Assembly (NCBI GenBank): GCA_964545715.1
Contig: CAZJHX010000029.1
Coordinates: 1-64,000 of the forward strand
Length of the DNA stretch: 64,000 nt
Origin: CAZJHX01 sp964545715
GTDB lineage: Bacteria > Myxococcota_A > UBA9042 > GCA-2863065
Direction of reading: 5' to 3'
Each line of letters begins with the position of its first letter. Position 1 is the stretch's first letter. Below are positions 1-8,342 of this stretch, in pieces. Below the pieces are notes generated by a model. It saw only the letters and a program-made list of their open reading frames with translations. It was not told the origin of the DNA and searched no databases. The translations under genes were made by a program, and so were the position numbers.

Positions 1-1542
1 GACGCCGGCACCATGCGCTACTCGCGCCTGGAAGCCTTCTTCTACGACGCCGACTTCCGCAACTTCGTACGCGCCATCATCGACCGACAGCGACGCCGTC
101 GTAAGCCGGCCACGTTGGTATTGAACGGCGACGTCTTCGACTTCTTGGCCATGGTGCGCCTGCCCGACGAGCTCTCGCTGAAGTCCACCGGCATCCGGCT
201 CACCGACGTGGAGCAGGAGTTCGGGCTGGGCAACACCCAGGAGAAGTCGGTCTGGAAGATGGACCGCATAATCGTCGGCCACCCGAAGTTCTTCCTGGCC
301 CTGGCAGAGCTGCTGGGCGAGGGGCACCACCTGGTCTTCATCCGCGGCAACCACGACGCTGAGATGTTCTGGCCCGCCGTCCGCCAGCGCCTGATGGACG
401 CGCTGGCCCAAATCGTCGAGGACGAGGACCTCGGTGGACCCGACATGGCACCCGCCATCGATCGCATCGAGTTTCGGCAGTGGTTCTACACGGAGCCCGG
501 GCGCTTCTACATCGAGCACGGCAACCAATACGAGGCGTCCAACGCCTTCAAGTACGTGCTGAACCCCACGCTGCCGCCCGAGTACCACCACAACCGCCAC
601 ATCATGATGGACTACCCCATCGGCAGCCTCTTCATCCGATACCTCTATAATAAGATGAAGCTGCTCGACCCCTTCACAACGCACTTCGTGACGCTCGAGC
701 AGTACATTCACATCACGCACCACCATAACTTCATGGACCTGCTGCGCACGGGCACGCTGCACTTCCCGTTCTTCTTTCGCGCCATCCGCGAGGCCCGCGT
801 CTTTGAAGAGCAGGGCATGGCCCCTATTAAAGAGGAGCACACCGAGCGCATGGCCTCGCTGGCAAAGACCAGCGGCCTGGACGACAAGGTCTACGAGCTG
901 GAAAAGCTGATGAGCCCGCACGTGGGCACCACGAAGTACAACCTGCTCAAAGAGATGCTCAGACCGGTGGCCCGCGGCGCACTGACATTTTTTGGCATAG
1001 CCCTTTTGAGCATTCTCTGCTGGATGTGGATCTTCTCGTCCATCCAGCACTCGGCGTGGGTTGAGCACGGCGTGCTGGCCAAAGCATCGATGCTCGCGAT
1101 CCTGGCGGTGCTGACCGTCGTCGGCCTCTTTTTGGCCTTCAGCTTCGTCAATCGGGCGCTGCACCGCGCCTCCGATCCGGTGGCCAGGCGGCTGATGGAT
1201 CGCGCGGAACGCATCGCTGAGCTGCTGGACGTGCCCAACATCGCGATGGGCCACACCCACACCGCCGACCTGCGTCCGCTGAAAGGCGGTGCCGGCGCTT
1301 TTGCCAACTCCGGCACCTGGATTCCGCACCCGGGTCCCTGGGACAGCATCAAGCCCAAGGCACGCCAGTTCACGTTTCTGACCATTCGCGGCGACCGCAT
1401 GAAGCTGCATCGCTGGAACGACCCGGCCCGCAAGTGGGAGCCGGTCACCCTGTTGGACGAGTACCATCCGACCACGCTCGAGCGCCTGCTTGCCGAGGGG
1501 GAGCAGCGCCCAGACCACCAGGGAAGCGCCGAGGAAGGGTGA
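1..1542 (+). CDS. Calcineurin-like metallophosphoesterase with a transmembrane hairpin (5' partial)
   Basis: Binuclear-metal phosphoesterase of the calcineurin superfamily. Counting from the first ATG (position 13), the metal-site motifs are GDxxD at residues 39-43 (NGDVFDF), GNHD at 112-115, an EHG at 168-170 and GHTH at 413-416. The usual first motif (DxH) should lie about 30-40 residues before GDxxD. It is missing, and the frame is open to base 1, so the true start is upstream of the window and the ATG at 13 is probably internal. Between EHG and GHTH there is an insert of about 240 residues with two hydrophobic segments (about 323-345 and 356-379), which suggests membrane anchoring. LpxH-type UDP-diacylglucosamine hydrolases share the fold, but the insert makes that assignment unsafe; the substrate is unknown. 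The next two genes follow at 29 and 7 bp, so an operon is likely. Confidence 0.85.
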   Translation, partial: DAGTMRYSRLEAFFYDADFRNFVRAIIDRQRRRRKPATLVLNGDVFDFLAMVRLPDELSLKSTGIRLTDVEQEFGLGNTQEKSVWKMDRIIVGHPKFFLALAELLGEGHHLVFIRGNHDAEMFWPAVRQRLMDALAQIVEDEDLGGPDMAPAIDRIEFRQWFYTEPGRFYIEHGNQYEASNAFKYVLNPTLPPEYHHNRHIMMDYPIGSLFIRYLYNKMKLLDPFTTHFVTLEQYIHITHHHNFMDLLRTGTLHFPFFFRAIREARVFEEQGMAPIKEEHTERMASLAKTSGLDDKVYELEKLMSPHVGTTKYNLLKEMLRPVARGALTFFGIALLSILCWMWIFSSIQHSAWVEHGVLAKASMLAILAVLTVVGLFLAFSFVNRALHRASDPVARRLMDRAERIAELLDVPNIAMGHTHTADLRPLKGGAGAFANSGTWIPHPGPWDSIKPKARQFTFLTIRGDRMKLHRWNDPARKWEPVTLLDEYHPTTLERLLAEGEQRPDHQGSAEEG

Positions 1543-1571
1543 GCCCAGGCGGGTTCTGGTATGCTGCGTCG

Positions 1572-3614
1572 GTGCTGAGACGGCTGCCGCTGACGCTGAT
1601 TGCAACGCTGGTTTTGAGCGACGGCTGCGTCGAGGTGACAGACCTGCGCGACGTGAGCGAGCCCCCGCCGACCGGGCAGGTCGACACCGGCTGGATCGCG
1701 GACACGTTTCAGCCCGATCTCCCGCCACCGGTCGCGTGCAGCTCAGACGCCGACTGCGAAAAGTGGCTCGGTGATCAAGACTGCCTTCGCGCGCGGTGTG
1801 GAGAGTCTCGGACGACGGCCGGCCCCTCCGCGTTGTGCCGGGCCGAGCCGGTCGAGGACGGCACCCCCTGCAGCGACGGCGACTTTCGCACACACGGGGA
1901 CGCATGCCTGGGCGGCCTGTGCGAGCCGGGCCCGGCGGTGTGCGTGTGCCAGGCGGACGACGACTGCGGGGCGTTCGACGACGGCAATCAGTGCAACGGC
2001 CGCCTCACCTGCGACGGGTGCGCCTGCGTCCCGATCGAGACCCCGCCGGGCACGCCGTGCGACGATCTGAACCCGCAGACCATCGACGACGTCTGCGTAA
2101 ATGAGTCCGTCTGCGCCGGGACGATCCCCTGCCAGTGCACCGAGCCGATCGACTGCGGGGATCTGCAGTGCCGGGAGTACGTGTGCTCGGACTGCCAGTG
2201 CATGGTCTTTGCGGCTGTCGTAGGCCTGCTGTACGGCCAGGAGCTGTTCACCGACGGCATCCCAGCGACGTGGACCGCCACCACCGACAACCCGGAGATC
2301 GAGTGGCGCGCCGACATCGCCGGCGGGCTGCGGGCGACCGGACCGGACGGCATCTACGACCATGGCGCCACCGTGACGACCCTGCTCTCGCCAGCGCTGG
2401 CCCTGCCGCCGGGCAGGGCCGTGCTGCGCGCGGAGGTCGGTCTGCTGTCCGCCGAGAGCGGCTGTGACGATCGGCTGGAGATCTACGCAAACGACACGCT
2501 GCTGGAGACGTTGTGCGGTCCGAGCGCGGTCTCCGAGCACACCTGGCCGATCCCGGTTGACCAAAAGGTGGCGCTGAAGGCCGTCTTCATCAGCGACGGG
2601 GACGACAACGAGGCGGCCGGCGCGATCCTGGACAACGTCCGATGGATTCGCATCGAGCCCAGCGAGTGTGGTCCGCCGCCGTCCAACCCACCGGAGGCGG
2701 CGCTGCCCCAAACGACCGCGGGATCCCAGTCTGCGCCGTCGGTGACCGCGCTGGACGACGGCACCAGCCGCGCGATGTGGACAGCAAAGGACGGCTTGTG
2801 GCTGCGCGCATTCGACATCGAGGGCAACCCCACCGGACCGGATGTGCAGGTGGACAAGCTGGGCGCCAATCCGCACCTGGCGGGCGCATGGGCTACCTGG
2901 GAGCGGGGCGACAAGGTCGTGGTGCAGAGCCCGGGCGCGACCGTGGAGCTGGACGACCCGGAGCCGGCGTCGCGGCCCAGGATCGGCGCCGACGGGGCCG
3001 GTGTGGTCTATCTGGTGGAGACGGCGGAGGGCCCGGTCGTGCGTGGCCGCCTGGCGCCGCTGACAGTGGCGGTGGACTTGTCTGGGCCGGATCCGGCCGT
3101 CCATCGGGCGGACGTCGCGGTGCACGAGGCAGTGCCCTGGGTGCTGGTGGCCGGCTCGGCCGGGGTCTCGCTGATCGGGCCCGGCGATCCCGCGGAGCCG
3201 CAGCCGTTGTCTGACACGCCCTCGACCAGCCCGCCGGCCCTGGCGTCGGGGCACAATCGGCTGGTGTCGGTGTGGACGGCAGGCACGGGCCTGTCGGTCC
3301 GGGGCGGGGCGGTGGACCTGGAGATTCCGTGGCCGGAGCCGCTGTCGCCCGCGATAACGCCGACGGACACGGGCTGGATCGTCTTGTGGGTGTCGGGCGG
3401 CGGCAGCGATACCGGCGTGGACGGCGCTTTGCTGCAACCGGACGCGGGCGAGTCTCAGCAGATCCCGACGATCGCTTACTACACCTTTGACGATCAGGAC
3501 CAGATCCAGGTTGCGCCGCTGGCCTCGCAGGGGCTGGCGGTGTGGCGCTCGGACTGGTTTGACGGCGACCCGAGCGGCGTCGTCTTCCGGCGCATCAAGC
3601 CTCCGGGCACCTGA
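1572..3614 (+). CDS. Cys-rich secreted lipoprotein
   Basis: About 680 residues if translation starts at GTG 1572. The frame is open back to 1434, but that stretch overlaps the phosphoesterase. The GTG gives a convincing signal peptide (VLRRLPLTLIATLVLSDGC) ending in a Cys that could be lipidated, although the lipobox (SDGC) is not canonical and no clear ribosome site is visible. The next ~200 residues are Cys-rich with repeated CxxDxDC-like spacings (for example CSSDADC, CQADDDC), typical of surface proteins in Myxococcota-like bacteria. A beta-sandwich-like segment follows around 2230-2660, where residues resemble carbohydrate-binding or lectin folds. The rest is a repetitive beta-rich region that could be a propeller. 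No catalytic motif is recognised. It is probably co-transcribed with its neighbours and exposed at the cell surface; its function is unknown. Confidence 0.75.
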   Translation: MLRRLPLTLIATLVLSDGCVEVTDLRDVSEPPPTGQVDTGWIADTFQPDLPPPVACSSDADCEKWLGDQDCLRARCGESRTTAGPSALCRAEPVEDGTPCSDGDFRTHGDACLGGLCEPGPAVCVCQADDDCGAFDDGNQCNGRLTCDGCACVPIETPPGTPCDDLNPQTIDDVCVNESVCAGTIPCQCTEPIDCGDLQCREYVCSDCQCMVFAAVVGLLYGQELFTDGIPATWTATTDNPEIEWRADIAGGLRATGPDGIYDHGATVTTLLSPALALPPGRAVLRAEVGLLSAESGCDDRLEIYANDTLLETLCGPSAVSEHTWPIPVDQKVALKAVFISDGDDNEAAGAILDNVRWIRIEPSECGPPPSNPPEAALPQTTAGSQSAPSVTALDDGTSRAMWTAKDGLWLRAFDIEGNPTGPDVQVDKLGANPHLAGAWATWERGDKVVVQSPGATVELDDPEPASRPRIGADGAGVVYLVETAEGPVVRGRLAPLTVAVDLSGPDPAVHRADVAVHEAVPWVLVAGSAGVSLIGPGDPAEPQPLSDTPSTSPPALASGHNRLVSVWTAGTGLSVRGGAVDLEIPWPEPLSPAITPTDTGWIVLWVSGGGSDTGVDGALLQPDAGESQQIPTIAYYTFDDQDQIQVAPLASQGLAVWRSDWFDGDPSGVVFRRIKPPGT

Positions 3615-3621
3615 GCCGCAG

Positions 3622-4446
3622 GTGAGACGCGATACCCCCGAGCGTACCGGCCTGCGCTGCCCCAGATGCCGAGGTCAGCATGGATGCAGCCCGATCGGCT
3701 GGGGCGAGATCAGCCGGGAGCACAACGACCGCGTCATCGAGGGCATGCTCGCGTGCGCCGGTTGCAACGCGCTGTTCCCGGTCGAGGACTCGGTCGCCGT
3801 CATTCGAAAGGACTGGCTGCACGAGGTCACCGAGGATCCGCAGGTGCAGACCTATGTCAGCCACGACTACGGCGATGAGCCCCTGCCCGACGGCATTCGG
3901 GAGGGCCGCCCGGTCGTGGAGCTGATGCTGGAGTGTGCGCCCGCGCCGGGCCGGGTGGTGGATATGGGATGCGGCGTGGGGGGCGACGTCTACCGCCTGG
4001 CACCGCACGCGGAGTTTGTGCTGGGAATCGACGTGAGCCCGCCGCGCATCAAGGCCGCGCTCGAGCGGCGCCATGAGGGGGCAGCATGCGACTTCCTGGT
4101 GGCGGATGCCGTGGATCCTCCGCTGGGCGCGGAAGAGTGGGACACCGTGCTGCTGAGGAGCATCTATGATCAGGTGCGCGCGCCCGGAATCCTGCTGGGA
4201 CAGGCAGGCGCGCTGCTGAAGTCCGGCGGATGGCTGGTGGTCGCGACGCCCTACCAGTTCAGTGAGCGCTCGCCGCTGGCGGATGTCGAGGACCCCGCGG
4301 CGGACCTGCGCTGGCGTCTGGTAAATGGGGTCCACGGCACACACTTTGAGCTTGTCGGGCAGCACGAGAGCCTGTGGGTGCTGCGCGACAATCCGCGCCG
4401 CTTCTTCGGCTACCTTCTCGACATCGTCATTGCGCGAAAGCTGTGA
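3622..4446 (+). CDS. Class I SAM methyltransferase with N-terminal Zn-ribbon
   Basis: 274 residues from GTG 3622, seven bases after the previous stop. The open frame reaches back to 3487 inside the upstream gene, but the extra residues are Arg/Trp-rich shadow sequence. The N-terminus holds a Trm112-like Zn ribbon: Cys13-x2-Cys16 and Cys45-x2-Cys48 (CAGC), followed by LFPVEDSVAV. The methyltransferase core begins near residue 110 with the glycine-rich SAM loop VDMGCGVGG (113-121) and the acidic end of beta-2 (GID, Asp137). A typical mid-domain segment follows (DTVLLRSIYDQV), then GGWLVVATPY. The substrate cannot be read from the sequence. Zn-ribbon plus methyltransferase fusions modify RNA, proteins or small molecules. 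No strong Shine-Dalgarno precedes the GTG, so the start is moderately certain. Confidence 0.8.
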   Translation: MRRDTPERTGLRCPRCRGQHGCSPIGWGEISREHNDRVIEGMLACAGCNALFPVEDSVAVIRKDWLHEVTEDPQVQTYVSHDYGDEPLPDGIREGRPVVELMLECAPAPGRVVDMGCGVGGDVYRLAPHAEFVLGIDVSPPRIKAALERRHEGAACDFLVADAVDPPLGAEEWDTVLLRSIYDQVRAPGILLGQAGALLKSGGWLVVATPYQFSERSPLADVEDPAADLRWRLVNGVHGTHFELVGQHESLWVLRDNPRRFFGYLLDIVIARKL

Positions 4447-4503
4447 CGAGGGTACATTCGGCGCCACTGAATGACGACTCAGTAAAGGCGGAGATCACAT
4501 AAT

Positions 4504-5688
4504 ATGCGAGTAGTACTGTTGGGGCTGTGTTTGGTGATGTCGATCGGTTGCGCTGAGGACGCCGAAGATACCGGCTCGGTGACCGATGATCCGGCTAAAG
4601 AAGAGGTCAAAGAGGACCCGATCCCCGACGAGCCGGCGCCACCGGCGTGCAACCCGGCTGCGGATGTGACCGGCACGGCGATCACCGGGGTCGCGTACGT
4701 GGATGAGAACCTCAACGACGAGTCGACCTTCCGCATGGGACTGGAAGAGGACCTGGACACACCGCTGGACCGGTTCAAGCTGACGCTGCTGGGCGCCAAG
4801 GAAGAGAAGACGGCAGCCAGCTGCGAGGGCGGCGACTACGGCATCTCGGACATCGAGGACGGCACCTATGTGCTGATGCCCACGTTGCCCAACAGTCAGC
4901 GTCCCTGCTCCAGCCGAAACTGCCCGCGCCGCTTCGCGGAGGCGGTGAAAGAGGGCCACGTAAAGATCGTGACCTTTGGTGACAGCATCGCGGTCGTCGG
5001 CGGTCAGCCCTTCTTCCCGGCGCGCCTTGCCACGCTGCTCGAGCCCCTGGCGACCGTGGACAACGTCAATGTGGCCGTGGGTGGGACCACCTCCCCGCAG
5101 TGGCTGCCCGGCACCAACCACTTTCAGACGCGCCTGAAGCCTGAGCTGGAGGACGCGGACGTCGTCATCATCACCCTGGGCGGCAACGACCTGCTGGTCT
5201 ACATCCAGACCCTGGGTCCGGCCGCGCTGTCGGACCTGCAAGGCGCGATCGACGGGGCCACCGACCTGGTCCAGGTCATCATGGAGAACATCACCGAGAC
5301 CACCGCGGAGATCCGCAAGATCAACCCGGACGTCGACGTGGTCTACTGCCTGTACCCCAACTACGGGCAGGCGACCTCCACGTCCCCGTGGAGCCTGGTG
5401 TCCGGCCTGCTGCAGCCCGAGACCTTCATGACGCTGCTGACCACGGCGCGCCAGGCGGTGCCGGCAGACGCAGGCTTCGTGCTCGCGGACATGTTCGGGT
5501 CGTTTGAGGACCTGACGCTGGATGACTACCTGTTCGACGCGCTGCACATGAACGAGGCCGGCGCGAACCACTACGCGGAGACCGTCTTCGAGGTGCTTGG
5601 CGGCGTGCTGGTGGGCCCGTCCCCGCTGGATAGCGGAGCGACGCCGCTGGGGCTGGACAAGAGCTACGCCCTCGTCCCCACCGAGTAA
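4504..5688 (+). CDS. SGNH/GDSL hydrolase lipoprotein
   Basis: 394 residues. The ATG is preceded by GGAG at 4490-4493 (10-base spacing). The N-terminus is a lipoprotein signal (MRVVLLGLCLVMSIGC, Cys16) followed by an acidic linker. Residues about 55-128 resemble a SdrD-B/Cna-like prealbumin domain (VAYVDENLND, later YVLMPTLP). The catalytic domain carries the SGNH blocks: GDS with nucleophile Ser161 (VTFGDSI), block II Gly (VGGTT, 192-196), block III GGND (226-229) and block V DALH with Asp345 and His348. The family hydrolyses ester or acetyl groups of lipids or polysaccharides; here it would act in the periplasm or at the outer surface. The gene ends 4 bp from the convergent redoxin gene, leaving no room for an intergenic terminator. 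Confidence 0.88.
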   Translation: MRVVLLGLCLVMSIGCAEDAEDTGSVTDDPAKEEVKEDPIPDEPAPPACNPAADVTGTAITGVAYVDENLNDESTFRMGLEEDLDTPLDRFKLTLLGAKEEKTAASCEGGDYGISDIEDGTYVLMPTLPNSQRPCSSRNCPRRFAEAVKEGHVKIVTFGDSIAVVGGQPFFPARLATLLEPLATVDNVNVAVGGTTSPQWLPGTNHFQTRLKPELEDADVVIITLGGNDLLVYIQTLGPAALSDLQGAIDGATDLVQVIMENITETTAEIRKINPDVDVVYCLYPNYGQATSTSPWSLVSGLLQPETFMTLLTTARQAVPADAGFVLADMFGSFEDLTLDDYLFDALHMNEAGANHYAETVFEVLGGVLVGPSPLDSGATPLGLDKSYALVPTE

Positions 5689-5692
5689 GTCA

Positions 5693-6898
5693 CTACAGGG
5701 AAGGAAGCAGGGCTTTCTTAACCGCCTGCTCGATGGCATTCAGGTTGATGCCGGTCTGCTTGTAGGTGATCTCCGCCTTGGCGTTGGTGACCACGACGGT
5801 CTCTTTGTTGCCGTAGACCTGCGAGCCGAGCGTCGGGTCGTACAGCACGCGACCCTTGATGCCCTGCTGGGCGGCGAACGTCTGGCAGTCGAACTTGCTG
5901 GGCACGTTGCCGTTGGGGTTGGCGATCATGATGAACCAAGGCTGAAGGCCCTGGTCCTGGTACGGAGCGGTCAAGTCGTCCATCAGACCGATGAACTTAA
6001 TGCAGGTCGCTCACCAGGCGGCGAACAGGTTGAAGAATCCAGCCTGTCCGCACAGCTCGTGTAGGGCCACCGGGTTACCGTCGCAGTCGCGCAGGTCCAG
6101 ATCGGTCAAGACCGAGCCGACATTCGTGCCAAACGGCCCCTCCGGCGGGCAGCCGGTGTCGATGCACTGACCCTCCACGCAGCCGAGGCCCTCTTCGCAG
6201 GCGCCGCACGCCACGCCGTACTGGTCCTGGCCGCACGTCTCGGTGACGCAGGTGGCCGGAGTCGCCGGGCAGGTGCCGGTCTTGACGGCGGTGGACAGCA
6301 CTTTGCCGTCGATGCCCAGGCCGTCCAGGTACATGTCGACCGAGCTGCCGTTGGCCGTGAAGCGAGCGTGACCGATGATGGCCAGCGCGCCGTCCGTGCA
6401 CGACGAGTCCGCGTCGCCGTCGGCTGTGGGGGCGACCAGCAGCGCGCCTGTCGAGGACGCCGCATCCAGCTCAAAGTCGCCCAGGGACTCGGCCGGCCAG
6501 TACTCGCCGCATTTGTCGTCGGCTTTGAGCGAGCCCTCGGCCAGCGTCCACGCGCCGTCCTCAGCCTGCAGCACCAGCTGAAGCTGGCAGCCGTCGTCGA
6601 TCGAGAACGTCGCGGACAGTCGCGTGAGGCAGCCGTCACCGGCCAGATGCTCCGCGACCGCGCTCAGCTGGCGACCGTGATAGATCAAGTCGACCGCGTC
6701 GGTCCGGACAGAGCCGGACGGCGTGGCCGAACAATCGAGGACGACCGGATCGTCGACCGGGTCGTCTACGGGATCATCCACGCCCGTGGCGGGCGCATTA
6801 TCGTCTTTGGGTGCGGTCGGCTCTGTGGAATCGCCCGCTTCGGCGCACCCGCAGATCAGCGCCACCGCAGCCGCTGCTACTACAACTACCTGTCTCAA
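5693..6898 (-). CDS. Redoxin/thioredoxin-like lipoprotein, probable selenoprotein (UGA at 6011-6013)
   Basis: Read as one 401-residue protein through an in-frame UGA. TTG 6898 is chosen because GGAG (6905-6908) lies 6 bases before it and the protein then starts MRQVVVVAAAAVALICGC, a lipoprotein signal with Cys18. A Thr/Pro/Asp linker with three tandem DDPV units follows, then a beta-rich domain. Next comes a Cys cluster (CGACEEGLGC) and a redoxin domain introduced by CPPEGPFGTNVGSVL and LHELCG. The active site reads FNLFAAW-UGA-ATC, so the UGA (residue 296) replaces the first Cys of WCxxC and the resolving Cys299 remains. The same frame continues without interruption for another 105 residues of thioredoxin-like sequence (WFIMIANPNG, VLYDP) to TAG at 5693. 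A SECIS-like hairpin follows the UGA. A nonsense-mutated pseudogene is the alternative, but a stop precisely at the catalytic Cys makes selenocysteine more likely. Predicted role: thiol/selenol oxidoreductase anchored in the envelope. Confidence 0.8.
5978..5996 (-). promoter_or_regulatory. Candidate bacterial SECIS hairpin
   Basis: Starting 15 bases after the UGA, the mRNA can form a 7-bp stem, GUUCAUC pairing with GAUGGAC (one G-U wobble), closing a 5-base loop GGUCU. Bacterial SECIS elements sit just downstream of the UGA and present a G-U pair in the apical loop to SelB. From memory, the E. coli fdhF loop also contains GGUCU. The loop here starts 22 bases after the UGA, within the usual distance. 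Confidence 0.7.
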
Positions 6899-6904
6899 TT
6901 TTTT

Positions 6905-6908
6905 CTCC
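6905..6908 (-). promoter_or_regulatory. Ribosome binding site that decides the TTG start
   Basis: GGAG on the minus strand, followed by six A residues and then TTG 6898. It supports the short lipoprotein start over upstream in-frame codons, which would add an Arg-rich N-terminus reaching back into the MATE gene. Confidence 0.6.
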
Positions 6909-6932
6909 AAACAGTATCCGGGCGAGACCTTA

Positions 6933-6964
6933 ACACACCGCTGTGTACGGCCACGAGCACTATA
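6933..6964 (-). promoter_or_regulatory. Possible promoter -10 and leader hairpin of the redoxin gene
   Basis: In the 76-bp gap between the MATE stop and the redoxin start, the minus strand reads TATAGT (6964-6959), five of six matches to the -10 consensus. No good -35 lies 16-18 bases upstream. Downstream, ACACA and TGTGT (6933-6946) can form a 5-bp hairpin with a 4-base loop and no T-tract, so it is a leader structure rather than a terminator. Confidence 0.25.
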
Positions 6965-6974
6965 TGGATCGAAA

Positions 6975-8342
6975 TCAGGCGTGAAGGCCCGTCCGCGTCC
7001 AGCTGCCGCTGGTGTACTCACGGTGTCCCAGTGCCGCCTTGAAGATGAACGCGACCGGAAACGCGGCCCACACGCCGGCGACACCGAAGCCCAGCGGATA
7101 GCCAAAGACCCAGCTGAGCGGGATCTGCAGCCAGATGGTCGTCATGAAGTTGATGCGCAGCGAGCGCATCGTCGCGCCGGCGCCGCCGAGCATGCCGGCG
7201 TACGCGATCCAGATTCCGACAGGGGCCATGCCGACGCCGAGAATGCGCACCCAGTCGACCGCGTATGCCTCCAGCGCGGAGCCGGGCGCCACGTCGAAGA
7301 TGTGCACGATGGGGTACGCCAGCGCGACGAACACGATAGCCAGCACGGTCATCACCAGCGTGCACAGGCGGCGGGCGGCGCGGACGACACGCCGGGCCTC
7401 CTCGACGTCGCCGCGACCCAGCGCGTTGCCGATCATGGCGCCGGCGCACTGCGAGATGCTCATGCCGGGCACAAACGCCAGCGACTGCACCCGGATGCCG
7501 ACCCCGTGCGCCGCGACCGCGACCTCATCGATGCGACCGATAAAGGCCACGATGGAGATGAGCCCGGCGTTCAAGATGACGATGTCCCCGGCCGCAGGCC
7601 AGCCCACATCCCACAGCTCGCGGATCAGCGGGCGGTCCATCTTGCAGATCCGCAGCGGCACCGTGATCCCGGGCACGGCTCCTCGGCGCAGCAACAAGAC
7701 CATGAGCACGATCGAAAAGGCGTAAGAGATCACGGTCCCGTACGCAGCGCCCTGGACTCCCAGCGCCGGAAATCCCCAACCACCCAGGATGAAGCCGTAG
7801 TTGAGGACGATGTTGACCACGTTGGACGCGATAGCCACGGCAAACGGCAGACGCGTGTTCCCCACGCCCCGCAAAACGGCGGCGTAGAGGATGTTCATGT
7901 AAAAGAAGATGCTGCCCGTCAGCAGCGGACGCAGGTAGGCCAACCCCACGACGAGCGGCTCACCCGTCGCGCCCAGCAGCCGCAGCATCCACGGCGCCAA
8001 CAGGTTGCCGACCGTTGCGACAAACAGCGCGACCAGCCCCGTGAGCTGCGTGCTCTGCATGAGTACGTGAGTGACCCGCCCCGCTTCACCCGCCCCGTGA
8101 GCGCGCGCGACCAGGGCCACGGTGCCGACGGTCAGTCCGATCATCGCGACCATCAGCAGAAACACGATCTGTGTGGAGAAGCCGAGCGCGGTGAGCGCTA
8201 CTTCGGAGTCGGGCAGACGACCGCACATGGCGGTGTCGACGGCAAGTGTGATGACGGCAAGGACATTGAGACCGATGACAGGAGCAGCAAGCTCCCACAA
8301 TCGCCGGGTGACCGTCCCCCGGGGGGGTGAGCCCTCGATCAA
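6975..8342 (-). CDS. MATE family efflux transporter
   Basis: 455 residues with about 12 hydrophobic segments and the MATE fold. The protein opens with TRRLWELAAPVIGLNVLA and VDTAMCGRLPDSEVALTALG. The second half repeats the pattern (ELWDVGWPAAGDIVILNAGL, followed by AAHGVGIRVQSLAFVPG), with MIGNALGRGDVEEARR between helices. It would export cationic or lipophilic compounds in exchange for Na+ or H+ at the inner membrane. The start is taken as TTG 8342, which overlaps the stop of the upstream spike gene in a TTGA arrangement, so translation may be coupled. A later TTG (in RRLWEL) would also leave the first helix intact, so the start is uncertain. The specific substrate cannot be inferred. Confidence 0.88.
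   Translation of the reverse strand: MIEGSPPRGTVTRRLWELAAPVIGLNVLAVITLAVDTAMCGRLPDSEVALTALGFSTQIVFLLMVAMIGLTVGTVALVARAHGAGEAGRVTHVLMQSTQLTGLVALFVATVGNLLAPWMLRLLGATGEPLVVGLAYLRPLLTGSIFFYMNILYAAVLRGVGNTRLPFAVAIASNVVNIVLNYGFILGGWGFPALGVQGAAYGTVISYAFSIVLMVLLLRRGAVPGITVPLRICKMDRPLIRELWDVGWPAAGDIVILNAGLISIVAFIGRIDEVAVAAHGVGIRVQSLAFVPGMSISQCAGAMIGNALGRGDVEEARRVVRAARRLCTLVMTVLAIVFVALAYPIVHIFDVAPGSALEAYAVDWVRILGVGMAPVGIWIAYAGMLGGAGATMRSLRINFMTTIWLQIPLSWVFGYPLGFGVAGVWAAFPVAFIFKAALGHREYTSGSWTRTGLHA

Noticed and set aside
1434..1571. Upstream extension of the Cys-rich lipoprotein
   Set aside because: It would overlap the phosphoesterase and hide the signal peptide. GTG 1572 gives a proper lipoprotein N-terminus.
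4466..4483. Short inverted repeat (ACTGA/TCAGT) upstream of the SGNH hydrolase
   Set aside because: Only 5 bp with an 8-base loop and no T-tract; not distinguishable from chance as a terminator or operator.
6751..6790. Tandem DDPV units in the redoxin linker as a functional repeat
   Set aside because: Three short units in an acidic lipoprotein linker are typical low complexity; no further meaning can be supported.
5693..7105. Two separate genes, or a pseudogene broken by a nonsense mutation
   Set aside because: The UGA falls exactly on the catalytic Cys, the flanks form one continuous redoxin in one frame, and a SECIS-like hairpin follows.
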